NCBI GenBank assembly: GCA_015068455.1
Contig: SVKO01000001.1
Coordinates: forward strand, 179,825-243,824
DNA from: Oscillospiraceae bacterium
GTDB lineage: Bacteria; Bacillota; Clostridia; Oscillospirales; Oscillospiraceae
Direction of reading: 5' to 3'
Length of the DNA stretch: 64,000 nt
Shown here: one piece after another, positions 16,995 to 24,524 of the stretch
How positions within the stretch are numbered: position 1 is the first letter of the stretch
Layout of the letters: every line of letters starts with the position of its first letter
Notes under the pieces: generated by a model
Seen by the model: the letters and a program-made list of their open reading frames with translations, nothing else
The model's database searches: none
Told to the model about the DNA's origin: nothing
Made by a program: the position numbers and the translations under genes

Positions 16995-17399
16995 TTATCT
17001 GCTCAGGTCAGCGGCTCCGGCGGCATCTTTCTTTTTCAATGCTTCCATCTGCCGGCGGATCGCCCGAAACGTCTCCTCGCTCATATAGTGCTCCAGCTTA
17101 CAGGCGTCCGCGGATGCGGCGGCTTCGCTCACACCGATCGCCGTCAAAAAAGAAATCAGCAGCTCGTGGCGCTCGTAGAGCTTCCGCGCCCGTGCTTCGC
17201 CCGCTTCGGTCAGAAGAAGACGCTTGTTCTTATCCTGACGGAGATAGCCGCCGTCCTGGAGGATACGCATTGCCCTGCACACGCTCGCCCCGGAAAACCC
17301 CATGCGCTTTGCAACATCCACGCTGCGCACGGCGCCGCGCTCCTGCAAGAGAATATAAACGGTTTCCAGATACATTTCTCCGGATTCCTTGAGCAGCAT
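16995..17399 (-). CDS. DtxR/MntR-family metal-dependent regulator
   Basis: 134 residues from ATG 17399 (AAAGGAG upstream). The N-terminal winged helix is ESGEMYLETVYILLQ ... SVDVAKRMGFSGASVCRAMR; the dimerisation/metal-binding part has RHELLISFLTAIGV and ADACKLEHYMSEET, which carry the usual Glu/Cys/His/Asp metal ligands. There is no SH3-like third domain, as in MntR. It is divergent from the feo operon, and its own promoter carries one copy of the palindrome that occurs three times before feoA, so it is the best candidate for the protein that binds these boxes and represses itself. Whether the metal is iron or manganese is not visible; the neighbouring feo genes favour iron. Confidence 0.88.
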   Translation of the reverse strand: MLLKESGEMYLETVYILLQERGAVRSVDVAKRMGFSGASVCRAMRILQDGGYLRQDKNKRLLLTEAGEARARKLYERHELLISFLTAIGVSEAAASADACKLEHYMSEETFRAIRRQMEALKKKDAAGAADLSR

Positions 17400-17508
17400 A
17401 GACGATTCTCCTTTTTCGGCAAAATAGGGCATGACAACACATCCGCTGATCCGAAACTTCGAAGAAACGGACGAAAACCGCGGCGTCCATAAATCATTTT
17501 CGGCGCTT

Positions 17509-17564
17509 GGTTAGCTTTCGCTAACCTTCGCTCGAAATATATCACATGCCTCAGAAAAAGTCAA
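17509..17564 (-). promoter_or_regulatory. Autoregulated promoter of the DtxR-like gene
   Basis: On the minus strand TTGACT (17559-17564), 17 bases, TATATT (17536-17541), then the palindrome GGTTAGCTTTCGCTAACC (17509-17526) just downstream of the expected transcription start. Confidence 0.87.
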
Positions 17565-17701
17565 GAAGAATCCTTGTGCGGCGTTTTCCGGCGCCTGCGG
17601 CGATCGCGTATTTCACAGGCTCCCTCCTTCCGTGGGGATATTCCCCTTGAGACGCCGGATCCACTGTCGATCGGCTCCGGGAAAAAATAATAAAAAAACG
17701 C

Positions 17702-17787
17702 TTGACAAGTTAGTTTTAGCTAACTATAATATGGGCGGTTAGTGAAAGCTAACCAATTTTACGGACAACGGTTAGTGTAAACTAACC
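17702..17787 (+). promoter_or_regulatory. feo promoter with three metalloregulator boxes
   Basis: TTGACA (17702-17707), 17 bases and TATAAT (17725-17730). Box 1 AGTTAGTTTTAGCTAACT (17708-17725) fills the spacer, box 2 GGTTAGTGAAAGCTAACC (17737-17754) covers the start region and box 3 GGTTAGTGTAAACTAACC (17770-17787) lies in the leader. Strong metal-dependent repression is expected. Confidence 0.9.
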
Positions 17788-17806
17788 TTAATAAAGGGGG
17801 ATAAAG

Positions 17807-18019
17807 ATGATGCCTCTCGCTTATGCAGAAGTCGGCCAGCCTCAGATTATCAAGAGGATCGGCGGCAGCCAGGAGGTCAAAAAGCATCTGGAGGATCTCG
17901 GCTTCCATATCGGCGGCGAGATCTGCGTGCTCAATACGCTGGGCGGCAACCTGATCGTGAACGTCAAGGATTGCCGTGTCGCCGTCAGCCGGGAGCTGGC
18001 GAATAAAATCATGATTTAA
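17807..18019 (+). CDS. feoA: FeoA-family iron transport accessory protein (first copy)
   Basis: 70 residues with the FeoA SH3-like barrel: RIGGSQEVKKHLEDLGFHIGGEICVLNTLGGNLIVNVKDCRVAVSRELANKIMI. FeoA works in the cytoplasm with FeoB in ferrous iron uptake. AAAGGGGG lies a few bases before two adjacent in-frame ATG codons (17807 and 17810); the first is given. It is the first gene of the operon behind the three-box promoter, 13 bases before the second feoA. Confidence 0.92.
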   Translation: MMPLAYAEVGQPQIIKRIGGSQEVKKHLEDLGFHIGGEICVLNTLGGNLIVNVKDCRVAVSRELANKIMI

Positions 18020-18032
18020 GGAGGTAGGCGTT

Positions 18033-18254
18033 ATGAAAACACTCAGAGACGCCAAAATCGGCGAAACTGTCACAGTGGTCAAGATCCGGGGAGAAGGCGC
18101 CGTCAAGCGCCGCATCATGGATATGGGCATCACCAAGAACGTGGAGATCTATGTCCGCAAGGTCGCGCCGCTGGGCGATCCGGTGGAGCTCACCGTGCGC
18201 GGCTACGAGCTGAGCCTGCGCAAGGCCGACGCCGAAATGATCGAAGTGGAATAA
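18033..18254 (+). CDS. feoA: FeoA-family iron transport accessory protein (second copy)
   Basis: 73 residues, ATG 18033 with AAGGAGG. The pattern TLRDAKIGETVTVVKIRGEGAVKRRIMDMGITKNVEIYVRK ending in ELSLRKADAEMIEV is a canonical FeoA, closer to the typical sequence than the first copy. Having two small FeoA proteins before one FeoB is common in clostridia. It is co-transcribed with feoB. Confidence 0.93.
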   Translation: MKTLRDAKIGETVTVVKIRGEGAVKRRIMDMGITKNVEIYVRKVAPLGDPVELTVRGYELSLRKADAEMIEVE

Positions 18255-18317
18255 TTTTCAGATGCGGTCATTTTCTGACCGTTCAAAGCGCTGCGGCGCA
18301 GAAAGGAAGTTTGTATC

Positions 18318-20828
18318 ATGTCTTTGAGAATCGCCCTTGCGGGCAACCCGAACAGCGGCAAAACGACCCTGTTCAACGCCCTGACCGGCGCGAACCAGTT
18401 CGTCGGCAACTGGCCCGGCGTCACGGTGGAGAAAAAGGAAGGCAAGCTGAAAAAGCACGACGACGTGGTCATCACGGACCTGCCCGGCATCTACTCCCTC
18501 TCCCCCTACACTCTGGAGGAGGTCGTGGCCCGGAACTACCTGATCGGCGAGCGGCCCGACGCCATTCTGAACATCGTGGACGGCTCCAACCTGGAGCGCA
18601 ACCTGTACTTAACGACCCAGCTCACCGAGCTGGGCATCCCCGTCGTCGTCGCCATCAACATGATGGACGTGGTGAAGAAGAGCGGGGATAAGATCGACAC
18701 GGCCCAGCTCAGCAAGCAGCTCGGGTGCAGGATCGTGGAGATCTCCGCTCTCAAGGGCAACGGCGTCCAGGAGGCCGCCGAGGCCGCGATCCAGGCCGCA
18801 AAGAACGGAAAGACCGTTCCCATGCACAGCTTCTCCGGCCCCGTGGAGCACGCGCTGGCCCACATCGAGGAGCACGCCGTTTCCGAAATGCCCGAGGAGC
18901 AGCAGCGCTGGTACGCCGTCAAGCTCTTCGAGCGCGACAGCAAGGCCATCGAGCAGCTCAATCTCAGCGACGCTGTGAAGCAGGACGTGGAAGCCCACAT
19001 CGCCGAGGTGGAGAAGGAAATGGACGACGATGCCGAGTCCATCATTACCAATGAGCGCTATATCTGGATCGGCAGCATCATCAAATCCTCTTACAAGAAA
19101 AAGAGTACTGGAAAGCTCTCCACCTCCGATAAGATTGACCGCATCGTCACCAACCGCTGGCTGGGCCTTCCGATCTTCGCCGTGGTCATGTTTCTGATCT
19201 ACTGGATCGCCATGGTGGGCGTAGGCGCTCCCGCCACCGACTGGGCCAACGACGGCCTCTTCGGAGACGGCTGGCACCTGTTCGGCATCGGTTCAAGCAA
19301 GGCCGAGGAAGCAGCGGACGACTACACCGCTGCCGTCAACGCCATCAACGCCTACGGCTACGAGTTTGACCTGGAGGATGAGGAATTCGACGCAGACGCA
19401 TTCCTGGCTGAGGTCAAAGCCGACGCTTCCACCGAGAAATCCGCTGTTGTCGTTGTGGAAGACGAAGAGACGCTGGAAGAGTCCGAGTTGACCGTTTACT
19501 ACGATACGATCCTCGAAGGCGCGGATGAGGAATCCACCAATTCCATGACCTTCAAAGACGCGGTGGCGTATTTCACCGAGCGTTCCGATTTTGAGGAGCC
19601 CGATCCCGCGGATTACGGCGTCTGGGTTCCCGGCATTCCCGTTCTGATCGAAAAGCTGTTGGATGCCCTGAACGTCCCGGAGGATGGCTGGGTCCACGGC
19701 CTGATCATCGACGGCATCGTAGCCGGTGTCGGCGCGGTGCTGGGCTTCGTGCCTCAGATGCTGGTGCTGTTCTTCCTGCTGGCCTTTGTGGAAGCCTGCG
19801 GCTATATGGCCCGAATCGCCTTCGTGCTGGACCGGGTCTTCCGCCGCTTCGGTCTGTCCGGCAAGTCCTTTATTCCCATTCTGATCGGCACCGGCTGCGG
19901 CGTCCCGGGCATTATGGCCTCCCGTACCATCGAAAACGAGCGTGACCGCCGCATGACGATCATGACTACCACCTTTATCCCCTGCGGTGCCAAGACCCCC
20001 TTCATCGCCATGATCGCGGGCGCCATCTTCGGGGGCTCCCCCTGGATCGCGGTTTCCGCCTACTTCCTGGGCATGGCAGCCATCATCGTCTCCGGTATTA
20101 TTCTGAAGAAGACGAAGATGTTTGCCGGCGAGCCCGCCCCCTTCGTCATGGAGCTGCCCGCCTACCACTGGCCCACCCTGGGCAACGTGCTGCGGTCTAT
20201 GTGGGAGCGCGGCTGGTCCTTCATCAAGAAGGCCGGCACCATCATCCTGCTGTCCACCATCCTGGTCTGGTTCCTCGCCTTCTTCGGCTGGGTGGACGGC
20301 GCCTTCCGGATGCTGGCTGAGGATGAGATCGAGTACTCCATCCTGGCCCGGGTGGGCAGCGCCATCGCATGGATCTTTGCACCTCTTGGCTGGGGCAACT
20401 GGCAGGCCACCGTGGCTTCTATCACCGGCCTGGTCGCCAAGGAGAACATCGTCGGCACCATGGGCATCCTCTACGGCGGCGGAGAAGGCGGCGCCTGGGC
20501 AAGCCTGTCCCGTGCCTTCACCCATCTGTCCGGCTTCAGCTTCCTGACCTTCAACCTGCTGTGCGCGCCGTGCTTCGCGGCCATGGGCGCCATCAAGCGC
20601 GAGATGAACAGCCGCAAGTGGACCTGGTTCGCCATCGGTTACGAGTGCCTGTTTGCCTACCTGGTTGCCTTGGCCATCTACCAGATCGGCGCGATCTTTG
20701 CCGCTGATGTCTCGGTCAGCGTCATCGGCCTGATCGCGGCCATTGCCGTGGTTGCCCTCGGCGTCTATATGCTGGTCCGGCCCTATAAGGAAGCCACCAT
20801 GCTGACCAAGAAGGTTAAGGTCAATTGA
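18318..20828 (+). CDS. feoB: Ferrous iron transporter FeoB
   Basis: 836 residues; ATG 18318 has AAAGGAAG. The cytoplasmic G domain (residues ~1-165) shows G1 GNPNSGKTTLFN, G2/switch region VGNWPGVTVEKKEG, G3 DLPGIYSL and G4 NMMD, followed by the helical regulatory domain. The membrane part has the paired Gate motifs around GTGCGVPGIMASRTIENERDRRMTIM and LCAPCFAAMGAIKREMNS. It imports Fe(II). Odd: between the first membrane segment (ending about residue 300) and the segment DGIVAGVGAVLGFVPQM (from about 465) lies an extra, very acidic stretch (DLEDEEFDADAFLAEV and EDEETLEESEL), longer than in ordinary FeoB and probably facing outwards. It shares the operon with both feoA genes. Confidence 0.95.
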   Translation: MSLRIALAGNPNSGKTTLFNALTGANQFVGNWPGVTVEKKEGKLKKHDDVVITDLPGIYSLSPYTLEEVVARNYLIGERPDAILNIVDGSNLERNLYLTTQLTELGIPVVVAINMMDVVKKSGDKIDTAQLSKQLGCRIVEISALKGNGVQEAAEAAIQAAKNGKTVPMHSFSGPVEHALAHIEEHAVSEMPEEQQRWYAVKLFERDSKAIEQLNLSDAVKQDVEAHIAEVEKEMDDDAESIITNERYIWIGSIIKSSYKKKSTGKLSTSDKIDRIVTNRWLGLPIFAVVMFLIYWIAMVGVGAPATDWANDGLFGDGWHLFGIGSSKAEEAADDYTAAVNAINAYGYEFDLEDEEFDADAFLAEVKADASTEKSAVVVVEDEETLEESELTVYYDTILEGADEESTNSMTFKDAVAYFTERSDFEEPDPADYGVWVPGIPVLIEKLLDALNVPEDGWVHGLIIDGIVAGVGAVLGFVPQMLVLFFLLAFVEACGYMARIAFVLDRVFRRFGLSGKSFIPILIGTGCGVPGIMASRTIENERDRRMTIMTTTFIPCGAKTPFIAMIAGAIFGGSPWIAVSAYFLGMAAIIVSGIILKKTKMFAGEPAPFVMELPAYHWPTLGNVLRSMWERGWSFIKKAGTIILLSTILVWFLAFFGWVDGAFRMLAEDEIEYSILARVGSAIAWIFAPLGWGNWQATVASITGLVAKENIVGTMGILYGGGEGGAWASLSRAFTHLSGFSFLTFNLLCAPCFAAMGAIKREMNSRKWTWFAIGYECLFAYLVALAIYQIGAIFAADVSVSVIGLIAAIAVVALGVYMLVRPYKEATMLTKKVKVN

Positions 20829-20859
20829 CAATTATCCCATTGGAAAGGAGTTGCCTCAA

Positions 20860-21051
20860 ATGATATCCTGGCTGCAAACGAATATCGGATCAATCGTGGT
20901 CGTTTTATTCCTCCTGGGTATGGTTGCTTTGATTGTACGGCGGTTGATCCTGGACAAGAAGGCAGGCAAGCACATCTGCGGCGGCTCCTGCGGTTCCTGC
21001 GGGGGCAGCTGCAGCGGCTGCCCCATGCAGGGCCGCTGCCACGGAAAATAA
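20860..21051 (+). CDS. FeoB-associated Cys-rich membrane protein
   Basis: 63 residues from ATG 20860, ten bases after AAAGGAG. One N-terminal membrane helix (IGSIVVVLFLLGMVALIV) is followed by a basic linker and a Cys-rich tail CGGSCGSCGGSCSGCPMQGRC. This is the FeoB-associated Cys-rich family found directly after feoB in Firmicutes; it may bind iron or a cluster on the cytoplasmic side, an inference. It is tightly linked to feoB. Confidence 0.9.
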   Translation: MISWLQTNIGSIVVVLFLLGMVALIVRRLILDKKAGKHICGGSCGSCGGSCSGCPMQGRCHGK

Positions 21052-21071
21052 AACACGGGAAGGGGGGCCAT

Positions 21072-21623
21072 ATGTCTGAAACGACGCTGGTGCGGCATTG
21101 CGCACCGACACTGGCGGGACTGAAAACCGGGAGCCTGTTCAACTGCCGGTATGATCAGCTTGACGTGCTGCTGCACGAGCTGACGCAGCTCAACCGGGAG
21201 CTGCGGCCGCGGGGACTGCGCATCCTGCCGCTGCGTTTTTTCCGGAAGCGGGCGCTTTTGTACCTGTACCGCCCGGAAAAGCTTGCCCGGGATCTGCGGC
21301 ACAGGCAGGCGCAGCCGATTCTTTCCGAGGCCGGTTATGAAAATTCCGACTGCGGCACCTGTATCCGCCGCCTCATCTGCCGCCTGCACGCCGACGGCGG
21401 CTTCCCCCACGAGGTCGGGCTGTTCCTTGGCTATCCGCCGGAGGATGTGCGCGGTTTCATCGAAAACCGGGCGCAGAATTACAAGCTCGCCGGCGATTGG
21501 AAGGTCTACGGGGACGCGGACCGCGCCCGCCGGATCTTTACACAGTATAAAATATGCACGCAATGCTACTGCAAAGCCCTGGACGCGGGCGTCTCGCTCC
21601 GCCAGCTTGCGGTCGCAACATGA
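21072..21623 (+). CDS. DUF3793-family protein
   Basis: 183 residues, ATG 21072 after AAGGGGGG. Recognised from the order VRHCAPTLAGLKTGSLFN, the R-G-L-R-I-L-P-L-R segment, RALLYLYRPEKL, the GYENSDCGTCIRRLICRL region and FPHEVGLFLGYPPEDVRGF ending with CYCKALDAG. The family is found in clostridia beside feoB and flavodoxin genes; its function is not known. Conserved Cys residues (CGTCIRRLIC, CTQCYCK) could bind a metal, which is an inference. It is part of the feo operon. Confidence 0.85.
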   Translation: MSETTLVRHCAPTLAGLKTGSLFNCRYDQLDVLLHELTQLNRELRPRGLRILPLRFFRKRALLYLYRPEKLARDLRHRQAQPILSEAGYENSDCGTCIRRLICRLHADGGFPHEVGLFLGYPPEDVRGFIENRAQNYKLAGDWKVYGDADRARRIFTQYKICTQCYCKALDAGVSLRQLAVAT

Positions 21624-21638
21624 GAAAGGATGATAAAT

Positions 21639-22052
21639 ATGAGTAAAATAGCAGTGATCTACTGGAGCGGAACAGGCAATACCGAAGCCATGGCTCAGGC
21701 GGTGGCGGAGGGCGCCGGCGCGGACGCGAGCGTCTTCGCGGTTTCGGACTTCGATGCGTCCGCCGTTGACGAATTCGACGCCGTGGTCCTGGGCTGTCCC
21801 GCCATGGGCTGCGAAGTGCTGGAGGAGAGCGAATTCGCACCGTTCTTCGACGCCGTGAAAGAAAAGCTTGCGGGCAAGAAGGTGGCTTTGTTCGGCTCCT
21901 ACGGCTGGGGCGACGGCGAATGGATGCGCTCCTGGGAGGCCGATTGCGCCGCCGCCGGGATCGAACTGGCCGCGGAAAGCGTCATCTGTGCCGATGCGCC
22001 GGACGAGGAAGCCCTGAATGCCTGCCGGACCCTGGGCTCCGCCATTGCATGA
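21639..22052 (+). CDS. Flavodoxin
   Basis: 137 residues. The ATG at 21639 is chosen because GAAAGGA ends about ten bases before it, while the upstream ATG (21630) is too close. The phosphate loop YWSGTGNTEAMA that binds FMN, the CPAMGCE and GSYGWGDGEWM loops around the flavin, and the length identify a short-chain flavodoxin. It replaces ferredoxin as electron carrier when iron is scarce, which fits its position at the end of the iron-regulated operon. Confidence 0.92.
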   Translation: MSKIAVIYWSGTGNTEAMAQAVAEGAGADASVFAVSDFDASAVDEFDAVVLGCPAMGCEVLEESEFAPFFDAVKEKLAGKKVALFGSYGWGDGEWMRSWEADCAAAGIELAAESVICADAPDEEALNACRTLGSAIA

Positions 22053-22065
22053 ATCTGTTTTTTCG

Positions 22066-22092
22066 GGTCTGATACAGATCAGACCTTCTGTT
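22066..22092 (+). terminator. Hairpin after the flavodoxin gene
   Basis: GGTCTGAT / ATCAGACC with loop ACAG (22066-22085) followed by TTCTGTT. It is a modest terminator or attenuator between flavodoxin and the next box. Confidence 0.5.
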
Positions 22093-22101
22093 AGCGTCAC
22101 T

Positions 22102-22119
22102 GGTTAGCTATGGCTAACC
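22102..22119. promoter_or_regulatory. Metalloregulator box before the MptD-type gene
   Basis: GGTTAGCTATGGCTAACC, perfect 6-base arms, 22 bases before the ATG. I could not fix the -35/-10 elements. Confidence 0.8.
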
Positions 22120-22140
22120 GCAAGAAAGAGAGGTACTGAA

Positions 22141-22713
22141 ATGAAAAAGACGCCTGTGTTTGGCATTATGCTCGCCGTGATCGTATATCTTGCCATGTTC
22201 CTGCTCGGTGCGACCACCGGCCTGATCCATCCGGCATGCTTTGGCTACGCCGGAACCTTCCTGCCGCTGCTGTTTGCCTTCGCGTATTATTACACAGCGG
22301 CAAACATGCGCTGCTTCGGCGCCGCGGCGCTTCTGAACGGATTCGTTCTGATCGTCGCTTTGATTATGGGCGAAGGAAATCCTCCCCTCATCATTGGCAT
22401 GCTCCTGTTTGCCGCCATTGCGGAGATCATCCGCATGCGCAGCGGCTATGACACCCGCAAGGGCGTCCGCCGGAGCTTCATCCCCTTTGCCTTCTCCTTC
22501 TACGCCTACAGCGCCCACTGGTGGACGGATCCCGAGGGTACTCTGACGGCGGCTGTGGAGGAAATGTCGGCAGGCTATGCCGATAAAGTCCGGCCCATCA
22601 TCGAGAATATCCCGGTGCTGATCCTCATGCTTGCGCTGACCGTCCCGGTGGCGGTGCTGGCGATCCGGCTTGCCGAAAAGGCGCTCAAAAAGCAGGCATC
22701 CAAGCTGAAATAA
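22141..22713 (+). CDS. MptD-family putative ECF transporter S component
   Basis: 190 residues with five or six membrane helices, beginning VFGIMLAVIVYLAMFLLGATTG. The order FLPLLFAFAYYYTAANMRCFGAAALLNGF, the MGEGNPPLIIGMLLFAAIAEIIR segment and HWWTDPEG fit the Trep_Strep/MptD group of substrate-binding membrane subunits of energy-coupling factor transporters. Such genes often lie near two ABC exporter-fold genes in metal or siderophore loci, as here (33.9-37.4 kb). No ECF T or ATPase gene is next to it. It is preceded by a metalloregulator box and AAGAGAGGT site, so iron- or metal-controlled uptake of an unknown metal complex is inferred. Confidence 0.8.
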   Translation: MKKTPVFGIMLAVIVYLAMFLLGATTGLIHPACFGYAGTFLPLLFAFAYYYTAANMRCFGAAALLNGFVLIVALIMGEGNPPLIIGMLLFAAIAEIIRMRSGYDTRKGVRRSFIPFAFSFYAYSAHWWTDPEGTLTAAVEEMSAGYADKVRPIIENIPVLILMLALTVPVAVLAIRLAEKALKKQASKLK

Positions 22714-22715
22714 AC

Positions 22716-22757
22716 AACACCCCGTGCTGTTCGTCAGGTACTGCACGGGGTGTTTTT
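22716..22757 (+). terminator. Terminator of the MptD-type gene
   Basis: AACACCCCGTGC / GCACGGGGTGTT with a 15-base loop followed by TTT; three bases after the stop codon. Confidence 0.9.
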
Positions 22758-22785
22758 ACAGAAAAGATTTTTACAGAAAAAATGA

Positions 22786-22816
22786 CATTGGCCGCTGCAC
22801 GATGCAGCGGCCAATG
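22786..22816. repeat. Long hairpin, left member of a pair
   Basis: CATTGGCCGCTGCA / TGCAGCGGCCAATG around CGA. The core GGCCGCTGCACGAT-CAGCGGCC recurs at 23022-23052. Confidence 0.7.
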
Positions 22817-23021
22817 CGAGGCTGTCAAAAAATAATGCCCAAGCTGCCGGGATAGGGCAGCAGGGGAGCTCGAGGGGCAAGGCCCGCCTCGAATTGGATC
22901 GGCGAGCGTCCGAAAAAGCCGTGACAACGGGTTTTTCGGGCTTTGTATTTTGCTTTGCGGCAAAATACGCGCTCGCAAGCGCAGTCAAAAAAGTTCACAA
23001 AGGACTTTTTTGACAAGCTGA

Positions 23022-23052
23022 CAGGGGCCGCTGCACGATACAGCGGCCCCTG
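23022..23052. repeat. Long hairpin, right member of a pair
   Basis: CAGGGGCCGCTG / CAGCGGCCCCTG with loop CACGATA. It shares the central GGCCGCTGCACGAT with the hairpin at 22786; only the outer bases differ, with compensation on both sides of the stem. Confidence 0.7.
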
Positions 23053-23242
23053 CGGGGGTTGGGTACGATCTATGGTCGATCTTACAGGAGAGAAGATTCG
23101 TTCTCCGGCGTGGCTGGCGCCGGTGTTTGCCGTCGCGGCTCCCATCTGCCCCGTCGGCAAATGTATCATACCACATTTTTTAGCAGTTGTCAATAGCTAA
23201 CTGCCAAAAAATGGACTGGAAGTTTTTTCCTTCTTTGATTTC

Positions 23243-23271
23243 TTGACTTTTATCCCCCCGTCCGGTATGAT
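23243..23271 (+). promoter_or_regulatory. Promoter of the second DtxR-like gene
   Basis: TTGACT (23243-23248), 17 bases, TATGAT (23266-23271). Unlike the other promoters of this region it has no GGTTAG box. Confidence 0.75.
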
Positions 23272-23301
23272 GATTTTAGATTCTTAGCGGAGGGTAATTT
23301 T

Positions 23302-23676
23302 ATGCGCGAATCCGGAGAAATGTATCTTGAAACGATCCTGCTCCTTAGTCGCAAACGCAATCTGATCCGCGCCGTGGATGTGGCGGAGGAAATGAATCTG
23401 TCCAAGCCCTCGGTCAGCCGGGCCCTTTCCCGGCTGAAGGATGAGTCCTGCATCATCGTGGGCACGGAAGGACATATCGCGCTGACGGAAAAAGGGCGGA
23501 CGATCGCCGAAAAGATCTATGAGCGCCATCAGGTCCTGACGGACATGTTTATGATGCTGGGCGTTTCACAGGAAACGGCAGCGTCCGACGCCTGCAAGTT
23601 TGAGCATGACATCAGCGACGAGACCTTTGCCGCCATGAAGCAGCATGTCAAAGTGATGACAGGCCGCAGTATTTGA
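23302..23676 (+). CDS. Second DtxR/MntR-family regulator
   Basis: 124 residues, ATG 23302 with GGAGGG. It is a paralogue of the regulator at 16995: both start ESGEMYLET and share VDVAEEMNLSKPSVSRALS versus VDVAKRMGFSGASVCRAMR, a YERHQVLTDMFMMLGV core and SDACKFEHDISDET with the metal ligands. It also lacks an SH3-like domain. The recognition helix (SKPSVSRAL) differs, so it may read a different site or form heterodimers. Its promoter lacks the box. It may sense another metal; iron or manganese specificity cannot be read. Confidence 0.87.
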   Translation: MRESGEMYLETILLLSRKRNLIRAVDVAEEMNLSKPSVSRALSRLKDESCIIVGTEGHIALTEKGRTIAEKIYERHQVLTDMFMMLGVSQETAASDACKFEHDISDETFAAMKQHVKVMTGRSI

Positions 23677-23757
23677 GCTTTTGTTTTCTAACGGAGTACA
23701 GCAGAAGGGGTCAGGTATGCCGCCTGGTCCCTTTTTCATTGGATTCGGGGCGGATGG

Positions 23758-23806
23758 TTGACAAAGCGCGGCGCCGGACTTATAATCAAGTTAGCTTCGA
23801 CTAAAT
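23758..23806 (+). promoter_or_regulatory. Promoter and box of the small lipoprotein gene
   Basis: TTGACA (23758-23763), 17 bases, TATAAT (23781-23786), then AGTTAGCTTCGACTAAAT (23789-23806), a slightly degenerate box at the transcription start. Confidence 0.82.
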
Positions 23807-23822
23807 TGTGGGAGGGTTCAAT

Positions 23823-24305
23823 ATCAAAATACGAGTATTTTTCCTGCTGATGCTGCTGAGTTTGCTGTGCGGCTGCACCGCGCCGGCGCAGACGCCCGCC
23901 CCGGCGGCCCCTTCCCAAGCCGATACGGTCGAGACCGCGCCGGACGCGGCCCCGGCGGCGGAATTCGACCTGGATCTGACGGAACTCAACGACACGATGC
24001 GCTATGCCCAGGTCCTTCTGATGCAGGCGGAACCCGAGGAATACATCGGCAAAACCGTCAAAGTAGAGGGCTATTTTTATATCTATGAGGGCGATATCCG
24101 CAATGTTTACGTGTGTTTGGTGCCGGATTCCACCGCTTGCTGCACTGCAGGCCTGGAATTCCGTCTGGCCGGGGAGCACAAATTCCCCGACGATTATCCC
24201 AAGTCCGACGAGCTGATCACCGTCGCCGGCACCTTCGCCCCATACTCCGACGACGAGGGAGAATCCACCGCTTACGAGCTGAAAGACGCCTGGTTCGTGA
24301 ACTGA
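23823..24305 (+). CDS. Small metal-box-controlled lipoprotein
   Basis: About 160 residues. The N-terminus (IKIRVFFLLMLLSLLCGC) is a lipoprotein signal; a Pro/Ala-rich linker follows, then a domain with PEEYIGKTVKVEGYFYI, DSTACCTAGLEFRL and ELITVAGTFAPY. This order resembles the OB-fold C-terminal half of YcgQ/DUF1980-type proteins, with the CC pair in the same place; the match is from memory and moderate. Start problem: the promoter predicts a transcript from about 23793, GGAGGG lies at 23811-23816, and there is no ATG/GTG/TTG at the right distance. The only standard in-frame codon is a GTG at 23808, upstream of the site. The ATC at 23823, six bases after GGAGGG, is given as a non-standard start. 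Confidence 0.7.
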   Translation: MKIRVFFLLMLLSLLCGCTAPAQTPAPAAPSQADTVETAPDAAPAAEFDLDLTELNDTMRYAQVLLMQAEPEEYIGKTVKVEGYFYIYEGDIRNVYVCLVPDSTACCTAGLEFRLAGEHKFPDDYPKSDELITVAGTFAPYSDDEGESTAYELKDAWFVN

Positions 24306-24316
24306 ATCCGATCTGC

Positions 24317-24346
24317 AGCAGCCTGCTCCAAGCAGGCTGCTTTTTT
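24317..24346 (+). terminator. Terminator of the small lipoprotein gene
   Basis: AGCAGCCTGCT / AGCAGGCTGCT, loop CCA, followed by a T run. Confidence 0.92.
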
Positions 24347-24369
24347 ATGCGGTAAAATCGGATTCTTTC

Positions 24370-24423
24370 TTGACAAACAGTTACCTGTGGCTTATTATAA
24401 TTTGAGGTTAGCTATGGGTTGTT
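24370..24423 (+). promoter_or_regulatory. Promoter and half-degenerate box of the SLH phosphatase gene
   Basis: TTGACA (24370-24375), 17 bases, TATTAT (24393-24398, with TATAAT overlapping), then GGTTAGCTATGGGTTGTT (24406-24423), in which the left arm is intact and the right arm is degraded. Confidence 0.65.
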
Positions 24424-24524
24424 GTGATTTGAAGGCCGTTTTCCCACAGCACTGACACATCATATGCCTCCTTTGCAAGCCCATACGGATCCAAAACATT
24501 CGAGAAGGATAGGGAGGAAAACGA

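Larger units (their letters stand above)
22758..23301. other. Gene-free region with paired hairpins
   Basis: About 540 bases without a gene. It contains two similar hairpins (22786-22816 and 23022-23052), an inverted GTCAAAAAAGT / ACTTTTTTGAC pair (22984-23014) and a promoter for the second DtxR-like gene. A box-like TAGCTAACT at about 23188 has no good partner half. Confidence 0.65.

Noticed and set aside
22985..23200. Small frames on both strands in the hairpin region
   Set aside because: They are contained in structured repeats and have no ribosome site.
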